DNA of 18,208 nt from Clostridium sp. 28_12 (GCA_001916055.1 MNRR01000022.1:50451-68658), one strand, 5' to 3'. Positions 1 through 6,751 are shown, numbered from the stretch's first letter. Notes: generated by a model not told the origin, from the sequence alone. Numbers and translations: made by a program.

Positions 1-1
1 A

Positions 2-223
2 ATAATAGTTTCAGAAGAAACTGGCAAAGTATCTGTTGCAAAAGACGGAACATTAATTGCAGACGTTAGAGAAGATGCTTTAAAAAAGATTCTAATAAGC
101 AATATTGTTACAAAAAGATTAAACGAAGCAAAAGCAAACGAAGAAAGTAAAAAAATTAAAGAAAAAATAAAAAAGTTTTTTAAGAAAAAAGATAAAACAA
201 AATCGGAAAAGGTGGCAAAATAA
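2..223 (+). CDS. cdaA: Diadenylate cyclase CdaA, C-terminal end (5' truncated by window)
   Basis: This is the last 73 codons of a gene entering from the left edge. The visible N-terminal part, with the motif IIVSEETGKVSVAKDG followed by a leucine-containing helix, matches the end of the DisA_N diadenylate cyclase domain as found in CdaA. That enzyme is membrane-bound and condenses two ATP into the second messenger c-di-AMP, which controls potassium and osmolyte balance and cell-wall homeostasis. The final 30 or so residues are almost all Lys, Glu and Ser, a charged cytoplasmic tail. The catalytic DGA and RHR motifs and the N-terminal membrane helices lie outside the window, so the call rests on a short stretch. 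In many Firmicutes cdaA is followed by cdaR and glmM; here truA follows. The stop codon lies inside a terminator hairpin. Confidence 0.82.
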   Translation: MIVSEETGKVSVAKDGTLIADVREDALKKILISNIVTKRLNEAKANEESKKIKEKIKKFFKKKDKTKSEKVAK

Positions 224-234
224 GCCATCTTTTT
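207..234 (+). terminator. Intrinsic terminator overlapping the cdaA stop codon
   Basis: AAAAGGTGGC (207-216) pairs with GCCATCTTTT (224-233) in a 10-bp stem with one G-T wobble and a 7-nt loop, and the T run continues to 234. The cdaA stop (221-223) lies in the loop. The truA ribosome binding site begins only 7 nt downstream, so truA has no room for its own promoter after the hairpin. It must be transcribed by readthrough or from a promoter inside cdaA. Confidence 0.75.
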
Positions 235-254
235 GACATAAAGGAATGGTAGAA

Positions 255-992
255 ATGAGAAATATAAAACTAACAATAGAATATGATGGAAAAGACTTCA
301 ATGGATGGCAAAAACAACCTACTAAATTAAATATACAAGGAACAATAGAACAAGCAATTAAACAAATAACAGGAGAAGAAGTACAATTAGATGCATCTGG
401 AAGAACAGATGCAGGTGTGCATGCATTTGGACAAGTTGCAAATTTTAAAACCAATTCACAAATTCCAATAGATAAATTTGCAATAGCAATAAACTCTAAA
501 TTGAAAAGGTCAATAGTAATAAAAAAAGCAGAAGAAGTTGATGAAAGATTTCATAGTAGATTAAATTGCAAGAAAAAAACATATAGATATGTTATTAATA
601 ATACGCCAGAAGGTACAGCAATATATAGAAATTTAGAAACACATATTCCTCAAAAATTAAATGTAGAAAAAATGAAAGAAGCTGTAAAATTTTTTGAAGG
701 AGAACATGATTTTAAAGCATTTAAAGCTAGTGGGACAAGTAGTAAAAGTAGTGTTAGAACAATATATAAAGCAGAAGTTTATCAAGAGGGAGATAGAATA
801 ATTATTGAACTCACAGGAAATGGCTTTTTATATAATATGGTAAGAATAATTGCAGGTACGTTAGTAGAAGTGGGGTTGGGAAAGATAGAATCAAATAAAA
901 TTCCTGAAATAATAGAAAATAAAAAAAGAGAGAATGCAGGAAAGACATTACCACCTAATGGATTATATTTAATGAAAGTAATTTATGATTAG
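255..992 (+). CDS. truA: tRNA pseudouridine(38-40) synthase TruA
   Basis: TruA isomerises uridine to pseudouridine at positions 38-40 of the tRNA anticodon arm in the cytoplasm. The protein is 245 aa from this start, normal for the family. It opens with IKLTIEYDG and FNGWQ, the usual TruA N-terminus. It carries the catalytic motif SGRTDAGVHAFGQVA, with the catalytic Asp at about residue 52 of RTDAGVHA. It ends with the family's GNGFLYNMVRIIAGTLVEVG and an LPPNGLYL segment. An in-frame ATG lies at 246, but AAGGA at 241-245 directly abuts it. The ATG at 255 has a 9-nt spacing from that ribosome binding site and is preferred. No frameshift or missing motif is seen. It sits just after the cdaA terminator. 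Confidence 0.97.
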   Translation: MRNIKLTIEYDGKDFNGWQKQPTKLNIQGTIEQAIKQITGEEVQLDASGRTDAGVHAFGQVANFKTNSQIPIDKFAIAINSKLKRSIVIKKAEEVDERFHSRLNCKKKTYRYVINNTPEGTAIYRNLETHIPQKLNVEKMKEAVKFFEGEHDFKAFKASGTSSKSSVRTIYKAEVYQEGDRIIIELTGNGFLYNMVRIIAGTLVEVGLGKIESNKIPEIIENKKRENAGKTLPPNGLYLMKVIYD

Positions 993-1000
993 TAACAAGA

Positions 1001-1077
1001 AAATAAGTATATTCATAATATATATCGAAACATACAAATTTATCTTGAAAGGATGAGATATATGAATATACTTATTT
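1001..1077 (+). promoter_or_regulatory. Long inverted repeat enclosing the RBS and covering the start codon at 1062
   Basis: AAATAAGTATATTCATA (1001-1017) is the perfect reverse complement of TATGAATATACTTATTT (1061-1077). This gives a 17-bp stem with a loop of about 43 nt, followed by more T residues (to 1081). In RNA the stem would bury the start codon at 1062-1064, and the ribosome binding site (1048-1053) lies in the loop. The stem plus T run also resembles an intrinsic terminator. A regulatory role, either translational occlusion or attenuation, is inferred. The repeat itself is directly visible. Confidence 0.5.
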
Positions 1078-1559
1078 TTTTAGCTGTAGTACTTGTAACA
1101 ATAGTGCTAGCAATTTTTATAAATAGATTAGTTAGATGTCCTTTGCTAGTTGGCTTTATATTTTTCTCAATAGCTTTATTGGTTGCAATAATTTTATCTA
1201 ATTTAACATTAGTGGGATTAGCTATAATATTAGGAATTGTAGCTTTTGTTTCTGCCTTCTTAGATTGTGTTTTCAAAAGTTCATGCTTCTTTAGGAATAA
1301 CAAATGCATGAATTGCCATAATCCATATAGAGATGATGACGAAAATAATACTTCAAATAATTCTGTATTAAGAATAGTAAACGAAAATGGAGAAGTGGTA
1401 GCAAGCATAAACGGAAATTCAATAAATTGTTATGACGAAAATCCTGGATGCGGATGCTGTGGAAGAACAGAAAGTGCCAACTTATTATCGGACTCAACAC
1501 AAGTGGGAAACACTCAAAATACTTTTAGTAGTAATTGTAGAGCTTATAAGAGAAGATAA
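1062..1559 (+). CDS. Small membrane protein with Cys-rich C-terminal tail, function unknown
   Basis: I do not recognise this protein (165 aa). It begins MNILIFLAVVLV and has about three hydrophobic segments in the first 70 residues, near residues 1-20, 29-47 and 48-67. A soluble tail of about 95 residues follows. The tail has several cysteines, including CMNCHNPY near residue 82 and a CGCCG cluster near residue 132, which could bind a metal or form disulfides. Between them lies a segment, LRIVNENGEVVASING, that looks like a beta hairpin. The ATG at 1053 overlaps the AAAGGA ribosome binding site, so the ATG at 1062 with 8-nt spacing is preferred. That start lies within the 1001-1077 inverted repeat. 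No convincing promoter was seen between truA and this gene. Confidence 0.7.
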   Translation: MNILIFLAVVLVTIVLAIFINRLVRCPLLVGFIFFSIALLVAIILSNLTLVGLAIILGIVAFVSAFLDCVFKSSCFFRNNKCMNCHNPYRDDDENNTSNNSVLRIVNENGEVVASINGNSINCYDENPGCGCCGRTESANLLSDSTQVGNTQNTFSSNCRAYKRR

Positions 1560-1573
1560 ATTATCTTAAATTG

Positions 1574-1602
1574 TTGAAATTAACATAAATATATGGTATA
1601 AT
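1574..1602 (+). promoter_or_regulatory. Sigma-A promoter for the tandem-HTH regulator
   Basis: TTGAAA (1574-1579), a 17-nt spacer and TATAAT (1597-1602), with TG at 1594-1595 giving an extended -10 (TGGTATAAT). This is close to consensus with ideal spacing. Transcription would start near 1609, about 40 nt before the ATG at 1648. A near-perfect ribosome binding site, AAGGAGGA (1633-1640), follows. Confidence 0.8.
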
Positions 1603-1647
1603 ATATTTGTTTCATTAGTTGAAAAACATTATAAGGAGGACAATAAG

Positions 1648-2163
1648 ATGACCTTAAAAGAACTTTTAATTGAAAAAAATGTTACACAGAAAAAACTAGC
1701 TAAAGAAACAGGAATTTCAACTTCAACTATAAGTAATTATGTTTCTGGGGCTACAAACATTAGTAAGCGGAACCTCAAAAAGATAGCAGATTATTTTGGT
1801 ATTCCTGAAGAGAAATTAGAGAGAAGCATTAACTGTCGAGAAGACAAAAAACAGATTTTCGCAGAAAATCTGAGAAAGGTTTTGAAGGAGGAGCGGATGT
1901 CACAGACTGAGCTTGCCAAAAGAATTGGTATATCAGTTTCAGGAGTAAACAAATATCTTAAAGGTACTGCAGTGCCAACAGCTCTCACTTTATGCAAAAT
2001 GATAGAAGTACTTGGAATAAGTGCTGACAGATTACTTGGAAATGCAGAAGCAGTAGAAAGAGCGAAGTATGCAGATGCAGGGTTATTCCTAATTGGAGTA
2101 CTTAAAGGGTTGTCCAAAAAACAAAGAGAGGATTTAATCAAACTGATAAAGTCTCTCAATTGA
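1648..2163 (+). CDS. Transcriptional regulator with two tandem XRE-type helix-turn-helix domains
   Basis: This 171-aa protein has two Cro/C1-type DNA-binding domains. Domain 1 spans about residues 1-60, with recognition region QKKLAKETGISTSTISNYVS. Domain 2 spans about residues 68-130, with TELAKRIGISVSGVNKYLKG. Each domain ends with a matching IADYFGI or MIEVLGIS helix. The C-terminal 40 residues form a leucine-rich amphipathic helix (SKKQREDLIKLIKSLN), probably for dimerisation. No ligand or peptidase domain is present. Such proteins act as DNA-binding repressors or activators in the cytoplasm; the target is unknown. Its GC content and codons (CGG, CTC, GAG, CTG) differ from its neighbours: the line 1861-1920 contains 28 G/C of 60. 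It also has its own promoter and terminator. This fits acquisition by transfer as a single-gene cassette. Confidence 0.92.
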   Translation: MTLKELLIEKNVTQKKLAKETGISTSTISNYVSGATNISKRNLKKIADYFGIPEEKLERSINCREDKKQIFAENLRKVLKEERMSQTELAKRIGISVSGVNKYLKGTAVPTALTLCKMIEVLGISADRLLGNAEAVERAKYADAGLFLIGVLKGLSKKQREDLIKLIKSLN

Positions 2164-2167
2164 ACCA

Positions 2168-2205
2168 AAAAAGAAGATAGAGAATAATTTTTCTATCTTC
2201 TTTTT
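2168..2205 (+). terminator. Strong intrinsic terminator after the regulator gene
   Basis: AAAAAGAAGATAG (2168-2180) pairs perfectly with CTATCTTCTTTTT (2193-2205), 13 bp with a 12-nt loop. The A run on one side and the T run on the other make it able to work in both directions. It begins 4 nt after the TGA stop of the regulator. Confidence 0.88.
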
Positions 2206-2226
2206 GTCGAAAAAAGTTTCAATATA

Positions 2227-2255
2227 TTGATTAAAAATAAAAAGAATGTTAGAAT
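2227..2255 (+). promoter_or_regulatory. Probable sigma-A promoter for the membrane protein gene at 2291
   Basis: TTGATT (2227-2232), a 17-nt spacer and TAGAAT (2250-2255). Predicted start of transcription is near 2262, with the ribosome binding site GGGGTGA (2280-2286) and ATG at 2291 downstream. It sits just after the terminator at 2168-2205, so the following gene is probably its own unit. Confidence 0.6.
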
Positions 2256-2290
2256 AATTATAAGTTTTACAAAAGATAGGGGGTGAAAAA

Positions 2291-3010
2291 ATGGAAGAAA
2301 AAAGTAAGAAAAAACTAGGATTACTAACTGTTTTATTGTTTCTAGCTATAATTGTAATAATTATTATGGGAATATTTATGAATAAAATTCAAAATGAGAA
2401 AGTAGAGGAAAGCAAGAAAGCGGCAGAATTACAGACGCAAGTAGATAATTTAAATGAGAAAATAGATAATATTTCCAATATAGTAAATGCTAATAATTTT
2501 ACGGATAATGAAAAGCAAAATAAGGAATTAAGTGAATCTGAAAAGCAAGAAATATTTAATAAAGCGGTAAAAAATCAAACAGTATTCATAGATACTATGA
2601 TTTCAAATAAAGATTTTGGCCAAAAAAATTTTTCAGATAAGGAAATGATTTTAATGCTACCAGATAGTTCAGAAGGAAAGATTTTTAAGTCATATGAAGA
2701 CGATGGAGAGATTTATGGGAAAGCATCAATAACAGATGTAGAAAAAAGCGCTAAAAAAGTTTTTGGAAAAGAAGTCAACGTTATTAAGGCAGTGCAAAAT
2801 AATAATTCAATTAAAGTAGATAATGAAGATGTTATGGTAGAGGTAAGATCTGGTGTTGGGATATTAAATGCAAAATTGATTTCTATAGAATCAGTAGATT
2901 CAAATGAATATACAATAAACTTTGAATTTAGTTCAAGTTCGGATGATACGTATAAACTTACTGTAGAGTATGAAAACGGAAATGTTGTATATAAAAGCTT
3001 AGAAAAATAA
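2291..3010 (+). CDS. Single-pass membrane protein with extracytoplasmic domain, function unknown
   Basis: I do not recognise this 239-aa protein. A short basic cytoplasmic N-terminus (EEKSKKK) is followed by one hydrophobic helix at residues 9-31. A charged, heptad-like coiled-coil stretch lies at about 34-66 (AELQTQVDNLNEKIDNISNI). The remaining domain of about 150 residues would lie outside the cell by the positive-inside rule. It is rich in Asn, Ser, Asp and Glu and appears to alternate helix and beta strands, ending in a beta-rich segment (TYKLTVEYENGNVVYKS). There is no lipobox Cys and no sortase signal. It has its own apparent promoter and is closed by the terminator at 3013-3051, so it is probably monocistronic. 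Nothing around it suggests a role. Confidence 0.8.
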   Translation: MEEKSKKKLGLLTVLLFLAIIVIIIMGIFMNKIQNEKVEESKKAAELQTQVDNLNEKIDNISNIVNANNFTDNEKQNKELSESEKQEIFNKAVKNQTVFIDTMISNKDFGQKNFSDKEMILMLPDSSEGKIFKSYEDDGEIYGKASITDVEKSAKKVFGKEVNVIKAVQNNNSIKVDNEDVMVEVRSGVGILNAKLISIESVDSNEYTINFEFSSSSDDTYKLTVEYENGNVVYKSLEK

Positions 3011-3012
3011 AA

Positions 3013-3051
3013 AAAAAAGAAGTATATAAAATAAATATATGCTTCTTTTTT
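3013..3051. terminator. Bidirectional terminator shared by the 2291 gene and the opposing tRNA
   Basis: AAAAAAGAAGTATATA (3013-3028) pairs with TATATGCTTCTTTTTT (3036-3051) over 16 bp with one T-G wobble and a 7-nt loop. On the plus strand it ends the gene at 2291-3010. On the minus strand it lies 6 nt beyond the tRNA 3' end, with its T run in that direction supplied by the A run at 3011-3018. Confidence 0.85.
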
Positions 3052-3057
3052 AGTATA

Positions 3058-3134
3058 TGGTAGCGAAGGTGGGATTCGAACCTACGACCTGCCGGGTATG
3101 AACCGGATGCTCTAGCCAACTGAGCTACTTCGCC
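3058..3134 (-). tRNA. Elongator tRNA-Met (anticodon CAT), CCA encoded
   Basis: Read on the minus strand, the acceptor arm is GGCGAAG/CTTCGCT with G1-U72, then A73 and an encoded CCA. The D arm is GCTC/GAGC. The anticodon loop is TTCATAC with anticodon CAT, and the T arm is GTAGG-TTCGAAT-CCCAC. The layout, including the G1-U72 pair and the TAGCTCAG start of the D arm, resembles the B. subtilis elongator tRNA-Met rather than initiator, since the three G-C pairs of an initiator anticodon stem are absent. Two positions do not pair: T27/C43 at the top of the anticodon stem and A51/C63 in the T stem. A CAT anticodon could also belong to a lysidine-modified tRNA-Ile, but the body favours Met. Confidence 0.95.
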
Positions 3135-3161
3135 ATATCGCTAAAACGATGAACTTTTTTT

Positions 3162-3190
3162 ATTATAATAGCTAATTTTAAATTTGTCAA
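3162..3190 (-). promoter_or_regulatory. Consensus sigma-A promoter driving the tRNA
   Basis: On the minus strand this reads TTGACA (3190-3185), a 17-nt spacer, then TATAAT (3167-3162), a full consensus match. Transcription would begin near 3155, about 20 nt before the mature tRNA 5' end at 3134. Confidence 0.92.
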
Positions 3191-3238
3191 GGGATATTTT
3201 AAAAAATGTGGTAAAAAATAAAAATAGCAATAAAAATC

Positions 3239-3267
3239 TTGATATTTTTAATATTGCATAGTAAAAT
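3239..3267 (+). promoter_or_regulatory. Probable sigma-A promoter for the 3302-era-yqzL-recO operon
   Basis: TTGATA (3239-3244), 17-nt spacer, TAAAAT (3262-3267), with a start predicted near 3274. It faces away from the tRNA promoter at 3162-3190. It also decides the start codon of the next gene: an in-frame TTG at 3239 is the first base triplet of the -35 box, and an ATG at 3272 lies at or before the RNA start. Both are therefore poor start candidates. Confidence 0.6.
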
Positions 3268-3301
3268 ATATATGAAAAAAGGATTGAGAGGAGAAGCTAC
3301 T

Positions 3302-5605
3302 TTGGAAAAGAAAAATAAGACTCAAGAGATGAAAGAAAAGTTAGAGTATATAGGCTTAAACTTGGACGAAATACCAAAAACACTAAAATTAGTAGAAGAT
3401 TTAAAATTCAGACCAAATTCAGGGTTTGATGAAAAAAAATATAGACAATATAGATTTGTTTCACCAAAAGAAATACAAATATTATTATCACCAACAAATA
3501 GATTAGATGATATAAAAGAAAAATATTCAAAAGCAAGTCCTTTAGCAGATTACTTAGAGCCAGACGAAAATAACGAAAGAAAACAACATGATTATGAAAC
3601 ATTTATAAAAATGTTAGAAGAAGTAAAAATAGAAGAAATTGAAAAAATAGAAAAAGAGCAACAAACTATAAACAAAAAGATACCATTTAAAGTAAGATAT
3701 TCAGGAAATTATTTATGGCAAATATATTATGCAGAAGCTACAGATCAATATTTTATGATAGTTCCTACAGAAGATAAAGATTATTCAACATTTTTCTATG
3801 TATTAAAAAAGCAAATAGAAAAAAAGAAAGCAGGAAAAATATTTGTACCAATTAGTAATGCAGAATATACAAGAGAATTATTAAACAAAACAGAAATCCA
3901 AAGTCTAGAAAATTATTTATGGCTATTTACAAAAGACTGGGCATCAATTTATGAAGTATATGATAAAACAGAAAAAGCAAGTTTGCAAATTGTTGGAGAA
4001 ACAGAAGTATATGGAAAAATAAAATCAGATTATAAAGTAAAACTTTCTAATAAAATAGAAGCAACAAAGTTTTTTAAACTAGTAAAGGCACTATTTATAG
4101 TACAATCAGAATTACCAAATTATTATGAATTCCAGACAAGGATAGACAAACAAGGAAGCTTAGAATTTTACTATAATGACCAATTGATGAAATATGATGA
4201 GTTAAGTAATTGGGTAAATGATGAATATAGAAGATTATTAGATATGGAAAAAAAGGTTGTTGAAAAGAACAATTCATTACAAGAAAAATTATCAAAATTA
4301 AAAAAGCAATCACAGGAACTAGATATTGAATATTTAAGTAAAGAAAAGCAAATTTCAACATTTTTAGAATGCAAGAAAACTTTCTTTGGAAAAGTAAAAT
4401 ATTTCTTTAAATATAGTGGAAAGAAAAATAAAGTAAAAGAAAAAGTTGAAAAAACAAAAGTGGATGAAATAAAAATCGTAAAAGAAAAGATTGAAGAAAA
4501 CTTAAAAGTTCAATATACATTAGAAGAACTAATTCAAAAAGGTAAAGAGACATTAGAAAAAGAAAATAACTTAAAAAACACGAAAATGGATATAAATGCC
4601 TTAAAATTAAAAAATTTAAATTTGACCAAGAAAATCGAAAACGCAACAGCATTTATAGAAGAAATAGATAGTCATAAAAAAAGTATATTTGAATTTTGGA
4701 AATACAGTAATAAAGATGAAGTACAAGCATTAGAAGAAGGAGAAAAAGAGCAAGAAAGTATAAAACCACATTCAAAAGTATTTGATTATGAAGAAGACTT
4801 TGAAGAGTTTGGGGAAACAATGGATGAAATTCAAAGAAAAATTTTATCAAAAGAAGAATTAGACGATGTTTATTTAACTACAACAAATCAATTAGAAGTA
4901 ATAAATAAATTAAAAACAGAATCACCAACAGCTAAAGAATTAGAACAATATATGAAAAAAATCAAAAAAGATTTACAAGAAGAAAAAGATATAACAGAAG
5001 AAGATGTTATTGATATATTTGGTGGGTTATCAGAAGATACAAGAAAAATAACTAAACTTGCTAACAAATCACATAGAGAACACCCTAAAAATAAATATGC
5101 TATACTAAGAGTAGCAAAATCAATGAAAACTGCTGAATATAGAGCTGCACTGGAAAATGCTATAAATATAATAGATGAGGCATTAGAAAAGAATGCTTTG
5201 CAACAAGATATTGCAGGTTATAAGTGGGTAGAAGAAGAAGAAAATATTGATACAAATGAATTCAATGTATTTAATTTAAATCCAGAAAAAGAGATTGAAA
5301 ATGCATTAACAGAAACTGAAAGTGGCAAAGTAAATTTATATAAAATGAATTTTGAAAAAGGAGTAAAAGCAATAGCATTTACAAATTGTGTGTATTATGA
5401 TAATCAAAATAAAACACTGCCAGTAGGTATGGATAAAGATACAAGAATGTTAGTAAATATTTTAGATACAGATATAACTCTTGAAAGCAAAAAAGTAATA
5501 AGAGTTGGAAGATTAGAAGATGAAGATGACATTGCTTCAAAATTAATTATTAAAACAATCAATGTCTTAGAATATACAGTAAAAGATGATACACTTGGGA
5601 TTTAG
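3302..5605 (+). CDS. Large cytoplasmic coiled-coil protein upstream of era, function unknown
   Basis: I do not recognise this protein of about 767 aa. TTG at 3302 is chosen because AGAGGAGA (3287-3294) lies 7 nt upstream; the upstream in-frame TTG (3239) and ATG (3272) sit in or at the promoter. The N-terminal 300 residues look globular, mixed alpha/beta with aromatic strands such as YSGNYLWQIYYAEATDQYF. Two long charged coiled coils follow, at about residues 307-350 and 375-465. They are separated by a basic aromatic turn (FFGKVKYFFKYSGKKNK, about 360-377). An acidic linker and a C-terminal alpha/beta domain complete it. No signal peptide, membrane helix, Walker motif or catalytic signature is visible. 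It lies 14 nt before era in the same operon, but that alone does not assign a function. Confidence 0.8.
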   Translation: MEKKNKTQEMKEKLEYIGLNLDEIPKTLKLVEDLKFRPNSGFDEKKYRQYRFVSPKEIQILLSPTNRLDDIKEKYSKASPLADYLEPDENNERKQHDYETFIKMLEEVKIEEIEKIEKEQQTINKKIPFKVRYSGNYLWQIYYAEATDQYFMIVPTEDKDYSTFFYVLKKQIEKKKAGKIFVPISNAEYTRELLNKTEIQSLENYLWLFTKDWASIYEVYDKTEKASLQIVGETEVYGKIKSDYKVKLSNKIEATKFFKLVKALFIVQSELPNYYEFQTRIDKQGSLEFYYNDQLMKYDELSNWVNDEYRRLLDMEKKVVEKNNSLQEKLSKLKKQSQELDIEYLSKEKQISTFLECKKTFFGKVKYFFKYSGKKNKVKEKVEKTKVDEIKIVKEKIEENLKVQYTLEELIQKGKETLEKENNLKNTKMDINALKLKNLNLTKKIENATAFIEEIDSHKKSIFEFWKYSNKDEVQALEEGEKEQESIKPHSKVFDYEEDFEEFGETMDEIQRKILSKEELDDVYLTTTNQLEVINKLKTESPTAKELEQYMKKIKKDLQEEKDITEEDVIDIFGGLSEDTRKITKLANKSHREHPKNKYAILRVAKSMKTAEYRAALENAINIIDEALEKNALQQDIAGYKWVEEEENIDTNEFNVFNLNPEKEIENALTETESGKVNLYKMNFEKGVKAIAFTNCVYYDNQNKTLPVGMDKDTRMLVNILDTDITLESKKVIRVGRLEDEDDIASKLIIKTINVLEYTVKDDTLGI

Positions 5606-5619
5606 GAAAGGAATGCGAA

Positions 5620-6525
5620 ATGGAAAAGGAATTCAAATCAGGATTTGTTGCAATGTTAGGAAGAACTAATGTTGGAAAATCAACATTAGTAAACTTATTA
5701 GTTGGAGAAAAAGTTGCAGCAACAGCAAATAAAGTTCAAACTACAAGAACAGCAATTAGAGGAATTGCAAATAGAGAAAATTCACAAATAATATTTATAG
5801 ATACACCAGGAATACACAAACCAAAAACAAAACTAAATGAAACAATGATAGAGACATCATTTGGAGTTATAAGTGAAATTGATTTAATATTATTTGTAAT
5901 TGAAGCAACAAGCGAAGAAATAGGCAGAGGAGATATGAGAATTCTTGAAAAAATAAAAGAATCAAATAAAAAAGCTATATTGATAATAAACAAAATCGAT
6001 TTAGTAAAAAGAGAAAAACTATTGAAGTTAATAGATATGTATCAAAAAGAATATCATTTTGAAGCTGTAATACCGATTTCCTCTTTGCAATCAAAATATA
6101 GAGATATTATTTTAGATGAAATAGAAAAGAACCTAAAACCAGGGCCAGCATATTATGATACTGAGGAGTATACAGATCAAACATTAAGACAACTTGCAGA
6201 AGAAACAATAAGAGAAAAAGCATTAATGTTTTTACAAGATGAGGTGCCACATGGGATATATGTTGAAGTTGAAAAAATGAAATTTAGAAAAAACCAAAAA
6301 GGTGAGCCAATATATGACATTGAAGCTACAATATATTGTTTAAGAAATTCACATAAAGGAATTATAATAGGAAAAAATGGAAGTATGTTAAAAAGAATAG
6401 GGCAAGCTGCGAGAATTGATATGGAAGATAATTTCGGAACAAAAGTAAATTTAAAAACGTGGGTAAAAGTTAAAGAAGATTGGCAAGACGATACTTCAAT
6501 AGTAAAAAAATTCAAACTACAATAG
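5620..6525 (+). CDS. era: Era-type GTPase, 16S rRNA-binding ribosome assembly factor
   Basis: Era binds the 3' end of 16S rRNA through its KH domain and uses GTP to time 30S subunit maturation. The protein is 301 aa, the usual length. Visible motifs are G1 GRTNVGKS (residues 14-21), the G2 region TTRTAIRG (41-48), G3 DTPGIHKPK (61-69), G4 NKID (124-127) and G5 SSL (154-156). The C-terminal KH domain carries GKNG within IIIGKNGSMLKRIG. Two small departures from the common family form are G1 with Thr where most Era proteins have Pro (GRPNVGKS), and SSL rather than SAL in G5. Both keep the key residues. The ribosome binding site is AGGAAAGGA (5604-5612). It is followed by yqzL and recO, the standard Firmicutes order. 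Confidence 0.97.
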   Translation: MEKEFKSGFVAMLGRTNVGKSTLVNLLVGEKVAATANKVQTTRTAIRGIANRENSQIIFIDTPGIHKPKTKLNETMIETSFGVISEIDLILFVIEATSEEIGRGDMRILEKIKESNKKAILIINKIDLVKREKLLKLIDMYQKEYHFEAVIPISSLQSKYRDIILDEIEKNLKPGPAYYDTEEYTDQTLRQLAEETIREKALMFLQDEVPHGIYVEVEKMKFRKNQKGEPIYDIEATIYCLRNSHKGIIIGKNGSMLKRIGQAARIDMEDNFGTKVNLKTWVKVKEDWQDDTSIVKKFKLQ

Positions 6526-6537
6526 AAACATATGCAT

Positions 6538-6553
6538 AATTTGTATACAAATT
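6538..6553. repeat. 16-bp perfect palindrome between era and yqzL
   Basis: AATTTGTATACAAATT is its own reverse complement. Flanking GC at 6534-6535 and 6554-6555 would extend the arms if AT at 6536-6537 is bulged. It could be a protein-binding dyad or chance in AT-rich DNA. No promoter match was placed around it. Confidence 0.35.
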
Positions 6554-6583
6554 GCGAAAGATAGAGTTAGAGGAAGTGAGCTT

Positions 6584-6751
6584 ATGATTAAAAAAATTGC
6601 ATGGAATACATTTAAAAATACAGGAAATTTAGATACTTTTTTAGAATTGAAACAAATACAAAATTTAGAAGAACAACTAGATAACCAATTTAAACAACCA
6701 ATGGAGGAACAAAATGGGAACAATAAAGATGAGTGGCATAATAATTTCTGA
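6584..6751 (+). CDS. yqzL: YqzL family small protein
   Basis: A 55-codon gene. It begins MIKKIAWNTFKNTGNLDTFL, which matches the YqzL pattern of a short N-terminus, an aromatic Trp, then a TGN-(I/L)-D-T motif. In Firmicutes yqzL lies between era and recO, exactly as here, and its role is unknown. The tail (residues 24-55) is rich in Gln, Asn and Glu and is probably disordered. The ribosome binding site AGAGGAAGTGAG is at 6569-6580. Its 3' end overlaps recO by 38 nt in another frame. The recO ribosome binding site (GGAGG, 6703-6707) lies inside its coding sequence, which suggests translational coupling. Confidence 0.85.
   Translation: MIKKIAWNTFKNTGNLDTFLELKQIQNLEEQLDNQFKQPMEEQNGNNKDEWHNNF

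Noticed and set aside
119..454. Minus-strand open frame opposite the end of cdaA and the start of truA
   Set aside because: It runs through two well-supported plus-strand genes and a terminator, and is rich in Phe, Cys and Ile as expected for antisense of A-rich coding. The other minus-strand frames across the window fail for the same reason.
1048..1081. A simple truA terminator at 1001-1081
   Set aside because: The loop is about 43 nt and the right arm carries the next gene's start codon, so it is listed as a regulatory repeat. Termination remains possible but is not the best single label.
5659..5685. Era G1 motif GRTNVGKS considered as a sign of an inactive GTPase
   Set aside because: The required Gly, Lys and Ser of the P-loop are present and all other G motifs are intact; the Thr replaces a variable-position Pro.
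6538..6553. Palindrome after era considered as a terminator
   Set aside because: It has no GC-rich stem, no loop and no T run, and the following yqzL and recO are expected to be in the same operon.
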